DNA from: Corylus avellana
Taxonomy: Eukaryota; Streptophyta; Magnoliopsida; Fagales; Betulaceae
Direction: 5' to 3'
NCBI RefSeq assembly: GCF_901000735.1
Contig: NC_081547.1
Coordinates: 11,453,156-11,517,155, forward strand
DNA length: 64,000 bases
Shown: positions 42,167-54,430 of the stretch, piece after piece
How the letters are laid out: the number at the start of each line of letters is the position of its first letter
How positions within the stretch are numbered: the first letter of the stretch is position 1
Translations under genes and position numbers: made by a program
Notes under the pieces: model-generated
The model's input: only the letters and a program-made list of their open reading frames with translations
What the model was told of the DNA's origin: nothing
Database searches by the model: none

Positions 42167-44788
42167 ATGAATACTGACCATGACCGTGGCCGTGGCGGTA
42201 GCCGTGGCCGAGCTGGGAACATCAGAGGCTATTCAAGTCCCCGTGGGGCCTGGAAATCAGCGCATCGTTACAAACCTGTAATTTTACCAGACCCCATTTT
42301 CGTATTATCTCAATCAAAATGTGTTTTTCTTTGAAATTTTTTTATTGCTCTGATTCTGTTACTTTTATGATTGAAATTTAGTGCGGCGAACATAGAGTTC
42401 TCTGTAAAATTTGTGATTTCTGTTTTGTTAAATGCTGTCATAATACTTGGGTTTTATTCGTTTGATGGAGAACGATATAATATTGCACAGTTAGCGGCTG
42501 ATTTTTCAAGTGTGATGCCAAATGGAACACTTTTGCGTATAAAATTGCAAATTTGAGATCTGGGTTTCTATCATCGTTGTATTAGTTTAATGGTGTGGAA
42601 CCTAATTGAAAAAACTATTGAGAATGATTTGAAAAAAAAAACCCTAGATGAATATGCAGAGTGAAAACGGCTTTGCGGGTTTGTAAGTAAGAAAATTAGG
42701 TTAATCCAGAAGTTGCATGAAATTAAGTACTGAGTATATGTGCTTGGACTTCTTCATTATTTAGTGCTTTGTAGTTCTGATCAGAAGAATAGGTTCTTAA
42801 ATTTAGATTATCATCATCATATTGTTTGTTTTTTTTTCTCTATCTGGTGCAACTATGGCTTTGAGTGTGATTAATTGATTTTGATTAGCTTTGTGTTCGT
42901 TTAACTAATTGTATTACACAAACTACAGCTTGGAGCAGACAGCTCTCCTGAGGACTCTCTTTGTGGTGAGGATGGATTGTCCATACGTGAGAAGAAAAAT
43001 TTAGGGCAGATGTCAGCGAGTGGTGTTTCTAAGCACACTGAGCATAAACCTAAATTAGGTACCACATACCAGAAGAAGTGGATTCCATGTGGTTCGAAAG
43101 ATGGTTTTTCTAATGTCAGGAGGTATCAGCAAGGAACAAATTCACCAGATGGTGTAGGCAGTGGATCAAAACAATCCAAGTGCTTAGTTACTTCAGATTC
43201 AGCTTATAAACAGGATGTTCCGCCATTGTCTGGGCATTCAGGTTCTGAGGGCTTGGATGGGGGGAGCATTCAGATTGAGCAAACCTTAGGTGGGAAGACT
43301 GCTGATGTTAATACATTACATCATGACTTCTCAAACAAATTGACAATTTCCGGTTCACAGAGTGAGATTCAGCTGCCCTCCCAATCTGTTAAAAAGGATG
43401 AGCCTGACCCAAGCAAGAGTCCAAAAAGCTCAACTGGCCATAATAATTCAAAGCATTCTGGACACTCAGCTGATGTTATTACATTACATCATGACTTCTC
43501 AGACAAATTGATAATTTCCAGCTTGCAGAGCGAGACTCAGCTGCCCTCCCAATCTGCTAAAAAGAATGAGCCTGCCCCAAGCAAGGGTCCAAAGCATTCT
43601 GAACACTCGGCTGATGTTATTCCATTACATCATGATTTCTCAGACAAATTGATAATTTCTGGTCTGCAGAATGAGACTCAGCTGCCCTCCCATTCTGCTA
43701 AAATGGATGAGCCTGCCCCAAGCAAGGGTCCAAAAAGTTCAACTGTCCATAATAATTCAAAGTATTCTGAACACTCTGTAGTGCTTGATCCTTTTGATAT
43801 CTGCCCTCCCAAAACTGTGACCTCTGTTACCCTAAAACCTTCTCTACATGCAATGAATAGACAAAAACGAAATGAAATCAAACGGTCTGTGGAAGGACAA
43901 AATGGAATTGAGTTGAGGTCTGGGATGATTCATTTAAAGGGTTACATTTCTTTAAGAGATCAGGTCATGATAGTAAAATCATGCCGAGACCTTGGTCTGG
44001 GTCCTGGAGGTTTCTACCAACCTGGTTACCGTGATGGAGGAAAACTGCAGTTGAGGATGATGTGCCTTGGTAAGAATTGGGACCCTGAGGCAAGGAAATA
44101 TGGAAACAACCGGCCATATGATGGTGCCAAACCACCCGTTATACCTGATAATTTGTATCAGTTAGTCAAAAAGGCAATCACTGATTCCCATTCCATTATT
44201 CAGAAAAATTCTAAAGCTAGCAATGTAGAAAACATACTCCCCTGGATGTCACCAGACATTTGTCTTGTAAATTTCTACACAGTGAATGGCCGACTGGGTC
44301 TCCATCAGGTTTGTTACAAACCTTCTTACCCATATTATTTGAGTTATCAGAGTTTTTGCCGTTACTTTTATTGGAAATTTAGGTTTTTTTACCTGGCAGT
44401 TTTTGTTTTCTTTTAATGAATTATATCATCCAAAACTTGCACCTTCCTCAGTTGTCTAGAATGATTATGGTTCTGTGAAGTTCTTTACATTAGTGACTTC
44501 GTTCCCATGCAGGATTGCGACGAAAGCCAAGGAACTCTTCATAAAGGATTACCTGTGGTATCTTTTTCCATTGGTGACTCGGCAGACTTCTTATATGGGG
44601 ATCAGAGAGATGAAGACAACGCAGAGAAGGTTAAGTTAGAATCAGGAGATGTTCTAATATTTGGTGGGAAATCTAGGCATATTTTTCATGGTGTTACTAC
44701 CATTCACCCAAACACCGCCCCGAAGACTTTGCTTGAAGAAACAAATCTTCGTCCTGGTCGGTTGAATCTTACTTTCAGACAGTATTGA
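42167..44788 (+). CDS. ALKBH1-type 2-oxoglutarate/Fe(II)-dependent dioxygenase
   Basis: Three coding exons: 42167-42277, 42929-44308 and 44513-44788, all joined in phase 0 by GT-AG introns, giving 588 residues. The family removes methyl groups from nucleic-acid bases using 2-oxoglutarate, Fe(II) and oxygen. Residues 1-37 are Arg/Gly-rich (RGRGGSRGRAGN), as in RNA-binding tails. Residues about 38-320 are low-complexity with three 47-56-residue repeats. The catalytic domain is about 340-588: MSPDICLVNFY, then HQD (His496, Asp498; the motif spans intron 2), distal His556 in IFHGV, and Arg580/Arg586 in RLNLTFR, the AlkB RxxxxxR site. The first in-frame ATG at 42167 was chosen; an upstream frame ends in an ATGA overlap with it. 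It converges with the DUF936 gene. As I recall, Arabidopsis has ALKBH1-like genes around At3g14140-At3g14160. It looks intact. Confidence 0.9.
43298..43774 (+). repeat. Three tandem coding repeats in the ALKBH1-like gene
   Basis: The units are 43298-43465 (56 codons), 43466-43606 (47 codons) and 43607-43774 (56 codons). Each begins with a (S/T)ADV...LHHDFS-KL-IS core and contains QLPS-S-K--EP-PSK. The middle unit lacks nine codons (the SSTGHNNSK type). All are in frame, so unit number can vary without breaking the protein. Confidence 0.93.
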
Positions 44789-47240
44789 AAACCTTGATTT
44801 TGTAATTGGCAGTCTCAGTGATTGTATGCTCTTTATGTTTCCTCAGTTTTAAGGGCTAGGAAGTAATGACACAGAAGGTGCTTGAAAAATAGTGTTATGT
44901 AATGACAGTATGTAGATAATATGTGGGTCAATGTTATAGCACATTTTTAACTGTTAAACGATTTGTAGGAGCTTTCTTCTCACTGATAAACGACTTGTAG
45001 TAGCATATTTGTTTCCCCCTATGGTACTGAAGTAATGACAATTCATGTAATGACAGAGAAGGGGCGAGGTCTCTCCTCGCAAAAAATTGATTTTAACCCA
45101 ACTGGCCCAGATAGACTGACTACTACTAGAGCAAATTAGCCATACATGTTCAACAACTCCATTATCTGTCTGAGAGTTGCTGAATCTGACATTATTTTAC
45201 AATGGCCTGAAATGTTAATGGTGTAATCAATATAATATTTTTTAATTTTACTTCTCACTCTTGAAACCTTTTTAAGTTCTGCTTCGAAAGATTGCACCAA
45301 TTTCGTGTAAGTTGAAAGTGTCAGAGGTTCTGCTTATTAGTTGCTGCTTGTCAAGGTGATTATAGATTGAGATACGAATGGTCCTTTATATACTTGCTTC
45401 AAATGCCACAAAGCTTGTACTACAAGTAATTACAAAAATAAGTAACCGAATTGCATTTCAGCTGATGCTCTTGAATAATATGTTTCTAGTTAGTATTGCA
45501 TTTCAATTGCCTGTCTCAAATTGTTTCCGGAAAGCAATAAGCAAAAACCCATTTCCTTTCCCACCTATATCTCACCAAGTTCTTGGCGGTGGGTGGTCTG
45601 CCGGGAGGGGGGAGGGAGGGTACTAGTTTATGTTTGCGTTTGGTAGACCTCATATTCCCATGATATTTTCAGTGCTGTCGCCACTTAATTAGCCCCCCCT
45701 TTTTGGCGGCCAAACTTCAACGGTCAATAAACCAGAGTTTATTTGGTGCAACATGCCTTTGGCTTTGCTTGGAGGGAGGACAATCACAAGATCAACCACT
45801 CACCCACCAAAAATTATGCTTGTGTTGGCCATCTCATGGGTGGGATCCATGTAAGCTTAACAGCCTTGGACAACATTTATTATAACCGTTCAAGTACATT
45901 TTACTGCATATAAAAGTCCTTTGTAATTTAGAATCTATCAGCCATGCTTTGCTTTCTATAGTGGGTTGAAGCCTTTGGGCTACACAAATGATCTGCTTAC
46001 CAAAAGTTTTTGGTGCTTCAGTTCTCAGGAAAGCAGATGGGGGAGAATAGAGAGGGTGAGCCATGCTGGAGAAGCAGGGCACATGCTAGATATATCAGAT
46101 TGAAGATCTGAGCATTTTGCATGTGCTCTTGTTCTCCAGCTTGGACCCTCTTTCTTGCAAACACAAGGCTGGATACATCGACCAGGCTGCTTTATATAAT
46201 GATAAGAAGTAAGTCTCCTGCTGCTTTATCTTGTAACTTCTATTTGAGTTCACCTTTATGGATGTATATTTGAATTCACATTTCCATTTCCTTTGAAATG
46301 GAGAGGAGCCGGTCTTCTTTTTTACAAGGGTATAATGGTTCAAAAAAAAGTGAAATGACCATTTTACCCTTGTAAAATAAGGGACCAACATGCCATTCTA
46401 TTTAGTATTTATTGTTTACATTGAGCTGAAGGATTAACAAAGGAAAGAAAACACAACTACACCGTTCTAGTAATTTTTTAGGGGTCTAGTGTGAGGTATT
46501 TGAGGATTAGAATTGAATAACTATAAATAATATGTTATCACATTAGAAGTGATTTATTCTAGTTAGTTTTTTATTTCTATTATGCATTGTAAGTGTCTAT
46601 TTAAAGACACTATAAAGTTTTTTTTTTTTTAAATAATCAATGAGTTTAGTTATCAAACTTTTATGTTTGTTGTTAGGAGTTTTAGGGTTTCTCAAACTAC
46701 CCTAAAACAATGAGGCCTAATGTAGAGTAAAATTCGCACCTGACGAGTTTTACTAAAAGGTCATACTTCAAATTTTAAGCATTGGATTGGAGGAAACTTG
46801 ATGACATTGGAAAACTAATTCAAAGATCTACAAAGTTGTGTTTGTTTTACTAGGTCAAAACAAGCTGCAAAGGGAAGATTGAAAAGCTGGACGAAAATAA
46901 ATGCAAAAATCCAAGAAGAAAAGACTTGATTGCTCTATTGAGGACTTTAATGAAGATTTTATTCCAGCAAACCAAATAATCCAGCAATCAAAAATATTCG
47001 ATTTCATTATTTATGTTCTTTAAATTAAGATTTTATTTAATTGTAATTTTTTCTTTATTATTCTAGAAATTTCCATAATAGGTTTAAGTTTACTCTTGCT
47101 CCAAGTTTGTTTTTTTGTTATAAATACAGCTGACCTAATATGTAAGAGGGAGAATTGATTTTTATTATGATAGTTTATCAATAAGAAATAATGAGAGGTT
47201 GAGTTTTCTTTTATGTTCTTCCTTTGAATACTTGATAGAC
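44789..47240. other. Intergenic DNA between convergent genes
   Basis: No further coding exon was recognised after the ALKBH1-like stop. Positions 46318-46382 hold a short inverted repeat (TTTTACAAGGGTA and TACCCTTGTAAAA). Positions 46500-47230 contain two LTR-like phrases, a TATTTAAAG/TATAAAG and a TTATAAATAC, each followed by AATCAATGAG or ATCAATAAGA, suggesting remnants of an old LTR element. Its ends are not clear. Confidence 0.35.
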
Positions 47241-47530
47241 TCAAGGTTTTGAAAAGAGTTTGTAAATTATTTGTTGTTTGTCTTTGCAACCCACAACATC
47301 ATGCTGCATCAGACTTAGTATTCTCCTACCATAATCTATCATTCTTAGTAATTTTTCATCCCACGTTACGTAGGCACGTAACATAATTGGACCTTCAATG
47401 GCCTTATCATTCATATAGACAACTTGTCTCAAATAGTTTGTAATATAAATATATTTGGCCAAAACTTCAATAACATTGTTTGGCTCAAATGACAGATAGT
47501 TAGCAATATATTCATATCACCTTAACCATA
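47241..47530 (-). pseudogene. Unidentified coding-like fragment
   Basis: On the minus strand a frame reads from about 47530 through YLSFEPNNVIEVLAKYIYI, VVYMNDKAIEGPIMLRAYVT and WDEKLLRMIDYGRRIL to 47241. The composition is protein-like. It starts only 33 bp beyond the DUF936 stop and is oriented the same way. The family was not recognised. It could be a decayed gene or transposon piece. Confidence 0.3.
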
Positions 47531-47562
47531 AGTTATTCATAAAACCATATTTTTTAGCTGAA

Positions 47563-50491
47563 TCAACCACGATGATCAGATCGATTCTCTAGAGCTGATG
47601 CAGCAGACTCCACATGAACAAGTAAACAAGTATAAACTTTCTTCTTCAACCTCTCCACAATTTCCACTGAGCCATCATTCTCTGTGCTCAATTTGCTTCT
47701 CAGTTTATCCAACCACTCATTTGCATGCTTAAGCTGCGACAATGTCACAGCAATATGGTTGCCTGGCTCCATTCGTCGCCCTGCACTGTCCTTACTTTTC
47801 TTCTCCTGGGTAGCTACAGGAAACCCAACATCCAATGCTCCTTCCAAGAACTTCAAAAACCAAGATCTTGTTTCATTTAAGAGAACCTCTCTCAGTTCTT
47901 TGATCTCTTTGGCACCATCCCATTTAGCCCACTCTAGTTTCTCAGGCACACTTAACTCTATAGGGGGCTTTGGAGACTTTAACATACTTTTGCTATGAAT
48001 AGAACCAGCCCTTTTGCTACTTTTGTCTGTGTCTGGAGCAGATGGGTGATTCGATAGCCGAAGTGATTTATCCTTTAATGTAGTTGCTATGTTTGGTTGT
48101 TCAATGAGCTGGTAGAGTGTGAAGAACTTCGTGAGATATAGGTGGGGGTTCTCCGGTGAGGCATAGGAGCAAAGATCAGAAAACATACTGAGAAAAGAAA
48201 AAAATATGGAAGTAAGGCTTGTAGGATATAATTACAAATGGTTTCCCCTTCTGGTGGTCAAATTATGTTTGAAATAAACTAACCTGAGGCACTTGACCAG
48301 AGTTGCAGCTGTGGCTGCCTGCTTCTGAGCTTCTACTGCAACCAAAGAGGCTGAATCTCTCCTTCTAAGCATTCCCTAATAAAAAATATAATAAAGGACA
48401 AGAAAGAAGAATTGCTTAGTGATGGTAAATTTAGTTTGAAGCAAGAATTTGTGAGATTTTTCTGTTTAAGGTATTTTTGTTTCCCCATATATCAATTCTA
48501 ATTTGATTAGTAGGCCATCTACTCTGTCCAAAAAACAGACAAGAGAAGGCCTCTTTGAATCAGATGGAAGAAACAAGCCATGATAGAAATTTAGCAATAT
48601 TTTATCCAAAGGATTAACAGTATGAGTAATTCTGAAACATAAAGTTGGAACAGAAAAAAGTGGAAGAAACAAGATAAGGTACCTTCCCTGGCTTCAAAAG
48701 ATTAGCAGGCAGAGATGCCCATGAAGCTGTCTCAGGCGATTGGTTTTTATCTTTATTGTTTGACAAACAATTCAAGTTCATGTTTTCCTGTTTACTTGAA
48801 GTGCGTTTTGCAGGAGTACTCTTAGAAGGAACTGCAGTCTCCTTGTTGTCAGATGCAGAAAACTCTGGCTTCGATGAAAGTGCATCAGCTCGATTTCGGG
48901 AAGGAGTCATTGAGCGTGTCTGTCATGGCAGTATAAATGACATTTATGAAACATGTTGTCGAATTGCATCCTCACATTACAGGGGACAGTAGATCCTAAA
49001 TAATTAGCATTAACATTTGCATTTGCTGCACAAAAAAATTGTTGGTTGATAATTTCCTGTAAAACATTCTTGTTGTTTCACAATATGCGCCTCACATTTT
49101 CTTGTATCAAGAGCAGTGGGCAATATAATTACTTCAGGATGTCATGTTTGTACTGCACAAAAACACGGCGTCCTGCTTGTTAGAACAGAAAGATAAAACA
49201 GGAAATGAAATGATCATAAGGTGCGGTTACTCATCACTTTTTTTAAGAAATTATTTTTTTTGCGGCAAATATTTTTTCAGAATACAATGGAGTCTGGAAA
49301 TCCCTTGTAGTTTGGTTGTGTTTTGCAAGAAACAAAACCAAATTGGAACACCCTTAGGGCTCGTTTGGTTCGCGGATTGAGTATTCTATTAGGAAAAAGA
49401 ATAGTTATTACCAGGAATAGAAAAAAGTGGAATGGAATAGTTATTCACATGGTAACAACGTATATATTCTAATTTGAGTTAAACTAAAATTACCATAAAC
49501 TCCACTCTTTTTGTTTTTTGTTTTTTTTTTAAAAAAGAAAGAAGAGGAAAAACCTAGAATTGCAAGGGTGGCTGGTCACCCCTGGCATGACTTGGGGGTG
49601 GTTGCACCACCCACTGAGCACCTTGGGGTGGACCCCTGAGGTGCCTCGGGGGTGGCCTTGGCCACCCCCAAGGCTCATTGGGGGTGGCCTGGCTACCTCC
49701 GATGGCAAAGGGGGAGGCCGTGGCCACCCCCTAAACGTCATGGGGGGTGGCTGCGACCTCCCTTGCCGCCATCGGCGGTGGACAGGCCACCCCCGATGAG
49801 CCTCGAGGGTGGCCTTAGCCACCTCCAAATCCACCCGGGGTGGTCGCGCCATCCCCGGGGCACCTTGGTGGTCCACCCCAAGGTGCTCTGGGGGTGGTGC
49901 AACCACCCCCCAGGTCCTGCCTGTGGGTGGCCGGCAACCCCATCCACCCTTTGAATTCTATGTTTTCTTTTTCTTTTCTTTTTTTCTTCTTTTTTAATAA
50001 AAAACAAATTTGTGTGTTAAAATAAAATAAAAAAATAATGAGGGGTTTTTTGGAAAATCTATTCCATTCCAGAAGGAATAACTATTCCACTCATTTTTTA
50101 GAGGAATAGCTATTCCTGTGTGTGTGAGATTAGTTATTCTCATGTGAATAACTATTTCTAAGAATAGACTCTTACTAAACAAAGGAATGACTATTCCATA
50201 GGAATAGTCATTTCATTTTAGGGGTCTATTTTGCAAACCAAATGGGCCCTTAAAGTTTCTATTCTAGTAAGAGAGAGAGACTCGAATTTAAAAACGGATA
50301 TGATCACTCCGATGCGTACTAAAGCATACACATAAGTGCATATACTGAAGCATTGCTTATTTTAAAGCAATAACTTAACGTGAATTGGGCCTTATAAATG
50401 CCAACTTCAATTTATCTTTTTCTCATGTGAGACTCGCTTCTTCCAAGGCTCTTTAGAACCGTCCATTTAAAATATTCCCAAACCACAACTA

Positions 50492-50528
<37 letters not shown>

Positions 50529-51348
50529 CTTTTATGATCTCTTCTATTGGCCTTTCAATTCTAACAACACTTCATAGTTTCCAACCACCTTATATCGGCT
50601 AGACAAAGAAGTCTGCAGAATCAAAAAAACAAGTCCCAGAACTGTTTGTTTGTGCCTTTTAAAGATTGGAGTAAATGTTAAGCAAGAATCATACCTGTCC
50701 TTTCAGCTCTGCAGGCTGCTTTCCTTTCACTACTCCAACCTTCTTACTTCCCCCAACAACAATGCCATTCTCGTTACTCTTCCCACCTCCATTGGATTCT
50801 GCTGCACTTGCTTTAGCATTACTCGGTGTCAGAACACCCTGCATGTACCTTGACGCAACATTTGCCTTTTCCTCTTTGATAACAATTTTCTGCCTTGGGC
50901 TTTCCTCCACCTCCAAAAACTGCCTCACCTTCGCACCATTTGTTCCTTCATTATCAGATTGGACAGGACCCTCCAACGGCTCCAACATGTGCATCAAATC
51001 CTTTGGATTCCCGACAAAAGGGTGGCGTCCTGGGACCGGTCTTGCCCCGACAAGAAGAGGAACCGGTGTTCCGGCCTCCACCCTATCAACATAGAAAAAC
51101 TGGCCGAGTTGCAGCTTGTTGTTCAAGATGAGCTCATTGTCTTCCTTTGATAGTGAGACATATGTTGAGTGAGAGGAGTCAGAGACCTTTATGAAGAAGC
51201 CTTGGTTAGGCCACAAGTCAGAACCCGTTAAAGCAGGCACAATGCTGATCACTTGTAGAAGAACGGATCTATATTCTCCACGAACCTTTACATTCGAATT
51301 TATGCTCTGAAGAAGCTTTAGAAGAACTCCTGGGGTAAGCGATGCCAT
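47563..51348 (-). CDS. DUF936 family protein (CORD-like)
   Basis: Four coding exons on the minus strand: 51348-50695, 48919-48683, 48375-48284 and 48187-47563. All junctions are GT-AG, the first two in phase 0 and the last within a codon; 535 residues in total. The N-terminal DUF936 domain ([19 protein letters not shown]... [22 protein letters not shown]... [37 protein letters not shown]) covers residues about 1-115. A Ser/Lys-rich linker follows. Exons 3-4 hold the helical C-terminal domain typical of the family ([19 protein letters not shown]... [12 protein letters not shown]... [15 protein letters not shown]). Family members in Arabidopsis include CORD proteins, which act on cortical microtubules in xylem vessel walls; that assignment is by recall. 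Intron 1 hosts a Harbinger-like MITE. The gene looks intact. Confidence 0.9.
49357..50249. mobile_element. Harbinger/PIF-type (Tourist-like) MITE in DUF936 intron 1
   Basis: The ends are inverted repeats GGGCTCGTTTGGTTCGC and (reverse) GGGCCCATTTGGTTTGC. The flanking duplication is TTA at 49354-49356 and 50250-50252, the PIF/Harbinger TWA form. Subterminal AGGAATAGCTATTCC-type words lie on both sides. The middle (49561-49945) is a large GGGGTGGC/GCCACCCC island ending in a T/A-rich tract. No transposase. Pro/Arg-rich frames in the island are artefacts. Confidence 0.88.
50494..50525. repeat. (TA)n microsatellite
   Basis: About 16 TA units in intron 1 of the DUF936 gene. Confidence 0.9.
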
Positions 51349-51423
51349 TCTTTTTCCCTACGATTGATGCATTGAAGTTCAAGGCATTAAGCAATCAGAA
51401 TTGTCTGTTTATTCCAGGAAATT

Positions 51424-51665
51424 TTTTTTTTTTTCTTGAGAAAAAAAAAAAGACGGAAAGGGGTGATGGCTACTCGTTGGGAACCAATGACATATATGAA
51501 AGGCCTATATGGTGGGAACCGTAGGTCCTCCCTCATCCCAGTTGAACCATAATTCAACCCACGAACACTAGCGACACCCAAGCCGATAGTATGGAAGCTA
51601 AAACCTTCTACCCACCAAACCATTAGGAGTTAGCCCGAATGCCACTAGACCACCACCCTCGGTAG
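51424..51665 (-). mobile_element. tRNA-derived SINE in the DUF936 5'UTR intron
   Basis: On the minus strand it starts with a pol III A-box-like TGGTCTAGTGGC (51652-51641) and a weak B-box-like GGTTTTAGCTTCC about 35 bp on. It ends in a T-run and an A-run. A 15-bp target duplication, TTATTCGAGGAAATT at 51666-51680 and TTATTCCAGGAAATT at 51409-51423, matches at 14 of 15 positions. Length about 242 bp, normal for plant SINEs. Confidence 0.8.
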
Positions 51666-52008
51666 TTATTCGAGGAAATTGACCTCGTTCAGGACAAATA
51701 CCAACTTTTCCTAGGAAAATTGAATCAACACATTCTCCCATTTATAGCTTCCTATTAGTAGTTAAAAAGTTTCGTTCAAGTAAAAAAATTATTTTCTCAA
51801 AATGTTTGCACACTCTACAAGGCTAGAAAATCTGGCAAATAAATGTTACAAAAATCTGAAAAATGCATGAAACAACACAAGGCCGGCTTCATTCACATAT
51901 AAGAAATCAACCAAGAAAATGGACATTTGGGATACAAATGGATAAACTATTAAGACGTATGTGTGACAGTGTGAGAATGATGTGAGAGAGAAAGATATAA
52001 GTACCTGA

Positions 52009-52140
52009 GAGAGGCAGCATAGAAAAATATGAAAGATTTGCTGCAAAGTTGTGTATAGCTAGAGCGGTGAGGATCGATCAACTGTAGCTTGAAGGCACAA
52101 AATGATGAGCGAAGACTGAATTCCAAGAGCACCTCTAGCT
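52009..52140 (-). other. Probable 5'UTR exon of the DUF936 gene
   Basis: On the minus strand a non-coding segment ends TGCCTCTCTCAG|GTACTTAT at about 52009, a good donor. An acceptor-like AATAAACAG lies near 51400 upstream of the start codon. This would make a 5'UTR intron of about 600 bp that contains the SINE. The transcription start is not defined. Confidence 0.4.
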
Positions 52141-53150
52141 TTGCATGCCAGGCACGTATCTATCAATACTCAACTAACTCTTGGCTTCCAAGCCAAGGGA
52201 CATTGTTTACATATTTTGTTCTTCCTTCTGTGAACGAAATCACTAATCTGCCCCCCATAAAGAGGATACGTGTATCAGGGTGCTTAATGCCGTCAATGGG
52301 CATTCTGGTCAGTTGGCTGTGGGCCTCTTCCAGGTTGCATTTCCCTTTTAAGTTAGCGGAAGGGGAGCCATTGAGGAAGGTGAGGGCATTCCAATGTCCT
52401 CTTCGCTATTATTCCCTCTAGGTTCTCTAATTTGACTAGGATTTCAACATGTTACACATTATAAATATCGTTTAATTATCTTCTTTTTTTTTTTTTTTGT
52501 TATTTTTCACATAATTTTTTGATGTTCTCAGCTTAATTTATTATTAACCACAAGGTGGTAGATAAACGTTATCACTCATATAAATAAGTCTAATTAGTAT
52601 TAGTTGTCTTAAGATTTTTGTAGGGTTAAGTGAAGCTATAACTCAATTAATCTTGATGGAGCGCATATAATTTCCGTCATCTAACCCTTTCTTAACATTT
52701 CTTAACGAATAAATGCTACCACAGTCACACGCACATAGAATTACCATATCTAGTCACATCCTCATGTTCCTTTCTATTAGAAAAAAGATAATAATAATAA
52801 GCTTTATCAATTCAATCATATCCTTCTGATTTTATTCCGTTAATTTTTTTTACTAGAAAGTTACAAAGAACAAATAATTGGAAAAAAACAAAAATTGACA
52901 CGGAGAAAGGCGAACAGAAGAAGGAAAAGACGAAGAAAAGAAAATGCACATAAAGACAGAAAAAGAAGAAGAAGAAAGCAACAGCTTTCTGATCTGTCTC
53001 ATCCCCGGAAATCAAATGATCTCATTTCAATTATCAGTTGTTTTCGCGGTAAATTCGTTCTGAAACCATATTTTCCGTCATTTTCTCTGATTCCGTCAAT
53101 GCAAACAAAAGTTCGGAATAAGCGTCGACCCCTTTTCTGCATTTAAGAAT
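52141..53150. other. Upstream region of the DUF936 gene, nothing recognised
   Basis: AT-rich DNA with T-runs near 52480 and a purine-rich stretch at 52900-52980 that gives Arg/Lys-rich frames without meaning. Promoter elements for the minus-strand gene are presumably in the right-hand neighbourhood of 52140, but none stands out. Confidence 0.4.
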
Positions 53151-53159
53151 ACGCGGTAA

Positions 53160-53480
53160 TTTATAGCCAGAACCACCTCCAGATTTTGAATTTTTCTCGG
53201 CTAGGGTTTACTGATTCTTGATTTTCAGGCAATTGGGTTAATCGGGTTACTGATTGATTGCGGAAACTTCTTGATGATCAGAGATTCGTTCTTTGCTCTG
53301 TTTTCCTGGGAGCTGATTGGGAGAGTTACACGTGTGAAGCGTCTTGATATTTGTCTTTCTTTTTTTTTTCTTTTTTCTTTTCTCTTCTTCTTCTTCTTCT
53401 TCTCCTTGCTTATGGGTTAGTTGTGGGCTTGACCAGTATGGGTGGTGGGCTCAGTCGTGGGTCAGTGGCTAGCAGTTGTG
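53160..53480 (+). other. Orphan 5'-leader-like segment
   Basis: A pattern common in plant 5' leaders occurs here: CGGCTAGGGTTTACTGATTC, then TTGATTTTCAG|GCAATTGGG as a possible acceptor, then a long CTT-rich tract. No coding exon follows before repeat DNA starts near 53500. It may be the left-over leader of a lost gene. Confidence 0.25.
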
Positions 53481-53489
53481 TTGAAAGGC

Positions 53490-54430
53490 TAATTTTTTAT
53501 TTTTAAATTTATTTTAAGTACTTTCATTCATTCAAGAAAAATTACAACGAAAACTAAAAATAGAAAGCAAATAAAAACTAAACTGAAAAACTCAAACTAG
53601 ACAAACCACTAGCACCTCAGTAAACTAGAAGGAAATTAGAAAGGTGAAAGTCACTAGCGAATTTAGCCAATGAAAGCCGTGACACTCTATGATGTTCAAG
53701 TGCAGCAGAATCCAATCAACTCAAATAAAAAATTTATTTTGTGTTGGTTGTTGAGAAAAATTCACTTACCACTCATATTTTTTTTTTTATCACTTCTGCA
53801 TTCATATATATCCTTAAACTTTAAATAGTGTCAATTTAGGTTCACCATTTTTCAATTTTTTGCTATGTTAACTATTCTATTTAAATTCATCCTTAAATTC
53901 TAACTGAGAAAGTGAAATACCAAAAATATTTCACCTTTGTGACTTGCCGTGAGTCACAAAGGTAACCCTTGTGACACACTGTGGATCACGTTTTTGTGAC
54001 CTTGACCCATAGAGGGACAGACTTGAGTTTGTTTTGTTTTGTTTTGTTTGGTTTTTTTTTTTTAAAAAAAAAAAAAATTAATAAATTTTTTTAAAAAAAC
54101 ATATGTATTCTTGAAGAAATTGCATATCTTGGTGAGTGGAGCTTCAAAAAGGGTTTTGTGATAGCATTTGGAGGCTAGGGTTTTGTTATGGGTGCAATTG
54201 GTGGGGCTGAACTATGGTGGGGAGTCACTCAATAGCAAGACACGGTGTGTGAAGGAGTGGGAAGACTCTAGAAGATGGCTCTGCACAGCTGGCATCCCTT
54301 GTCATTTAAATGCTTTATTTCATTTACCTTGTCGTTTTGCTTTGTATTTGCGCTTTATGTTCATGTTGCTGCGTTTTGTAACATTCCCCTCAAGCTGTCA
54401 TTTGTCAGCTTGTGTGAATAGGTGGAATTC
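53490..54430. other. Repeat-like spacer
   Basis: Positions 53800-54070 have one half of a TIR-like element (TCCTTAAACTTTAAATAGTG...) and then a core of GTGAC/GTCAC words followed by T and A tracts, an architecture like the GGGGTGGC elements but with a different core word. No matching right end was found. The rest to 54430 is unassigned. Confidence 0.35.

Noticed and set aside
49529..50007. Several overlapping Pro/Arg/Trp-rich frames on both strands
   Set aside because: Same GC-rich repeat core, here in the Harbinger-like MITE within an intron.
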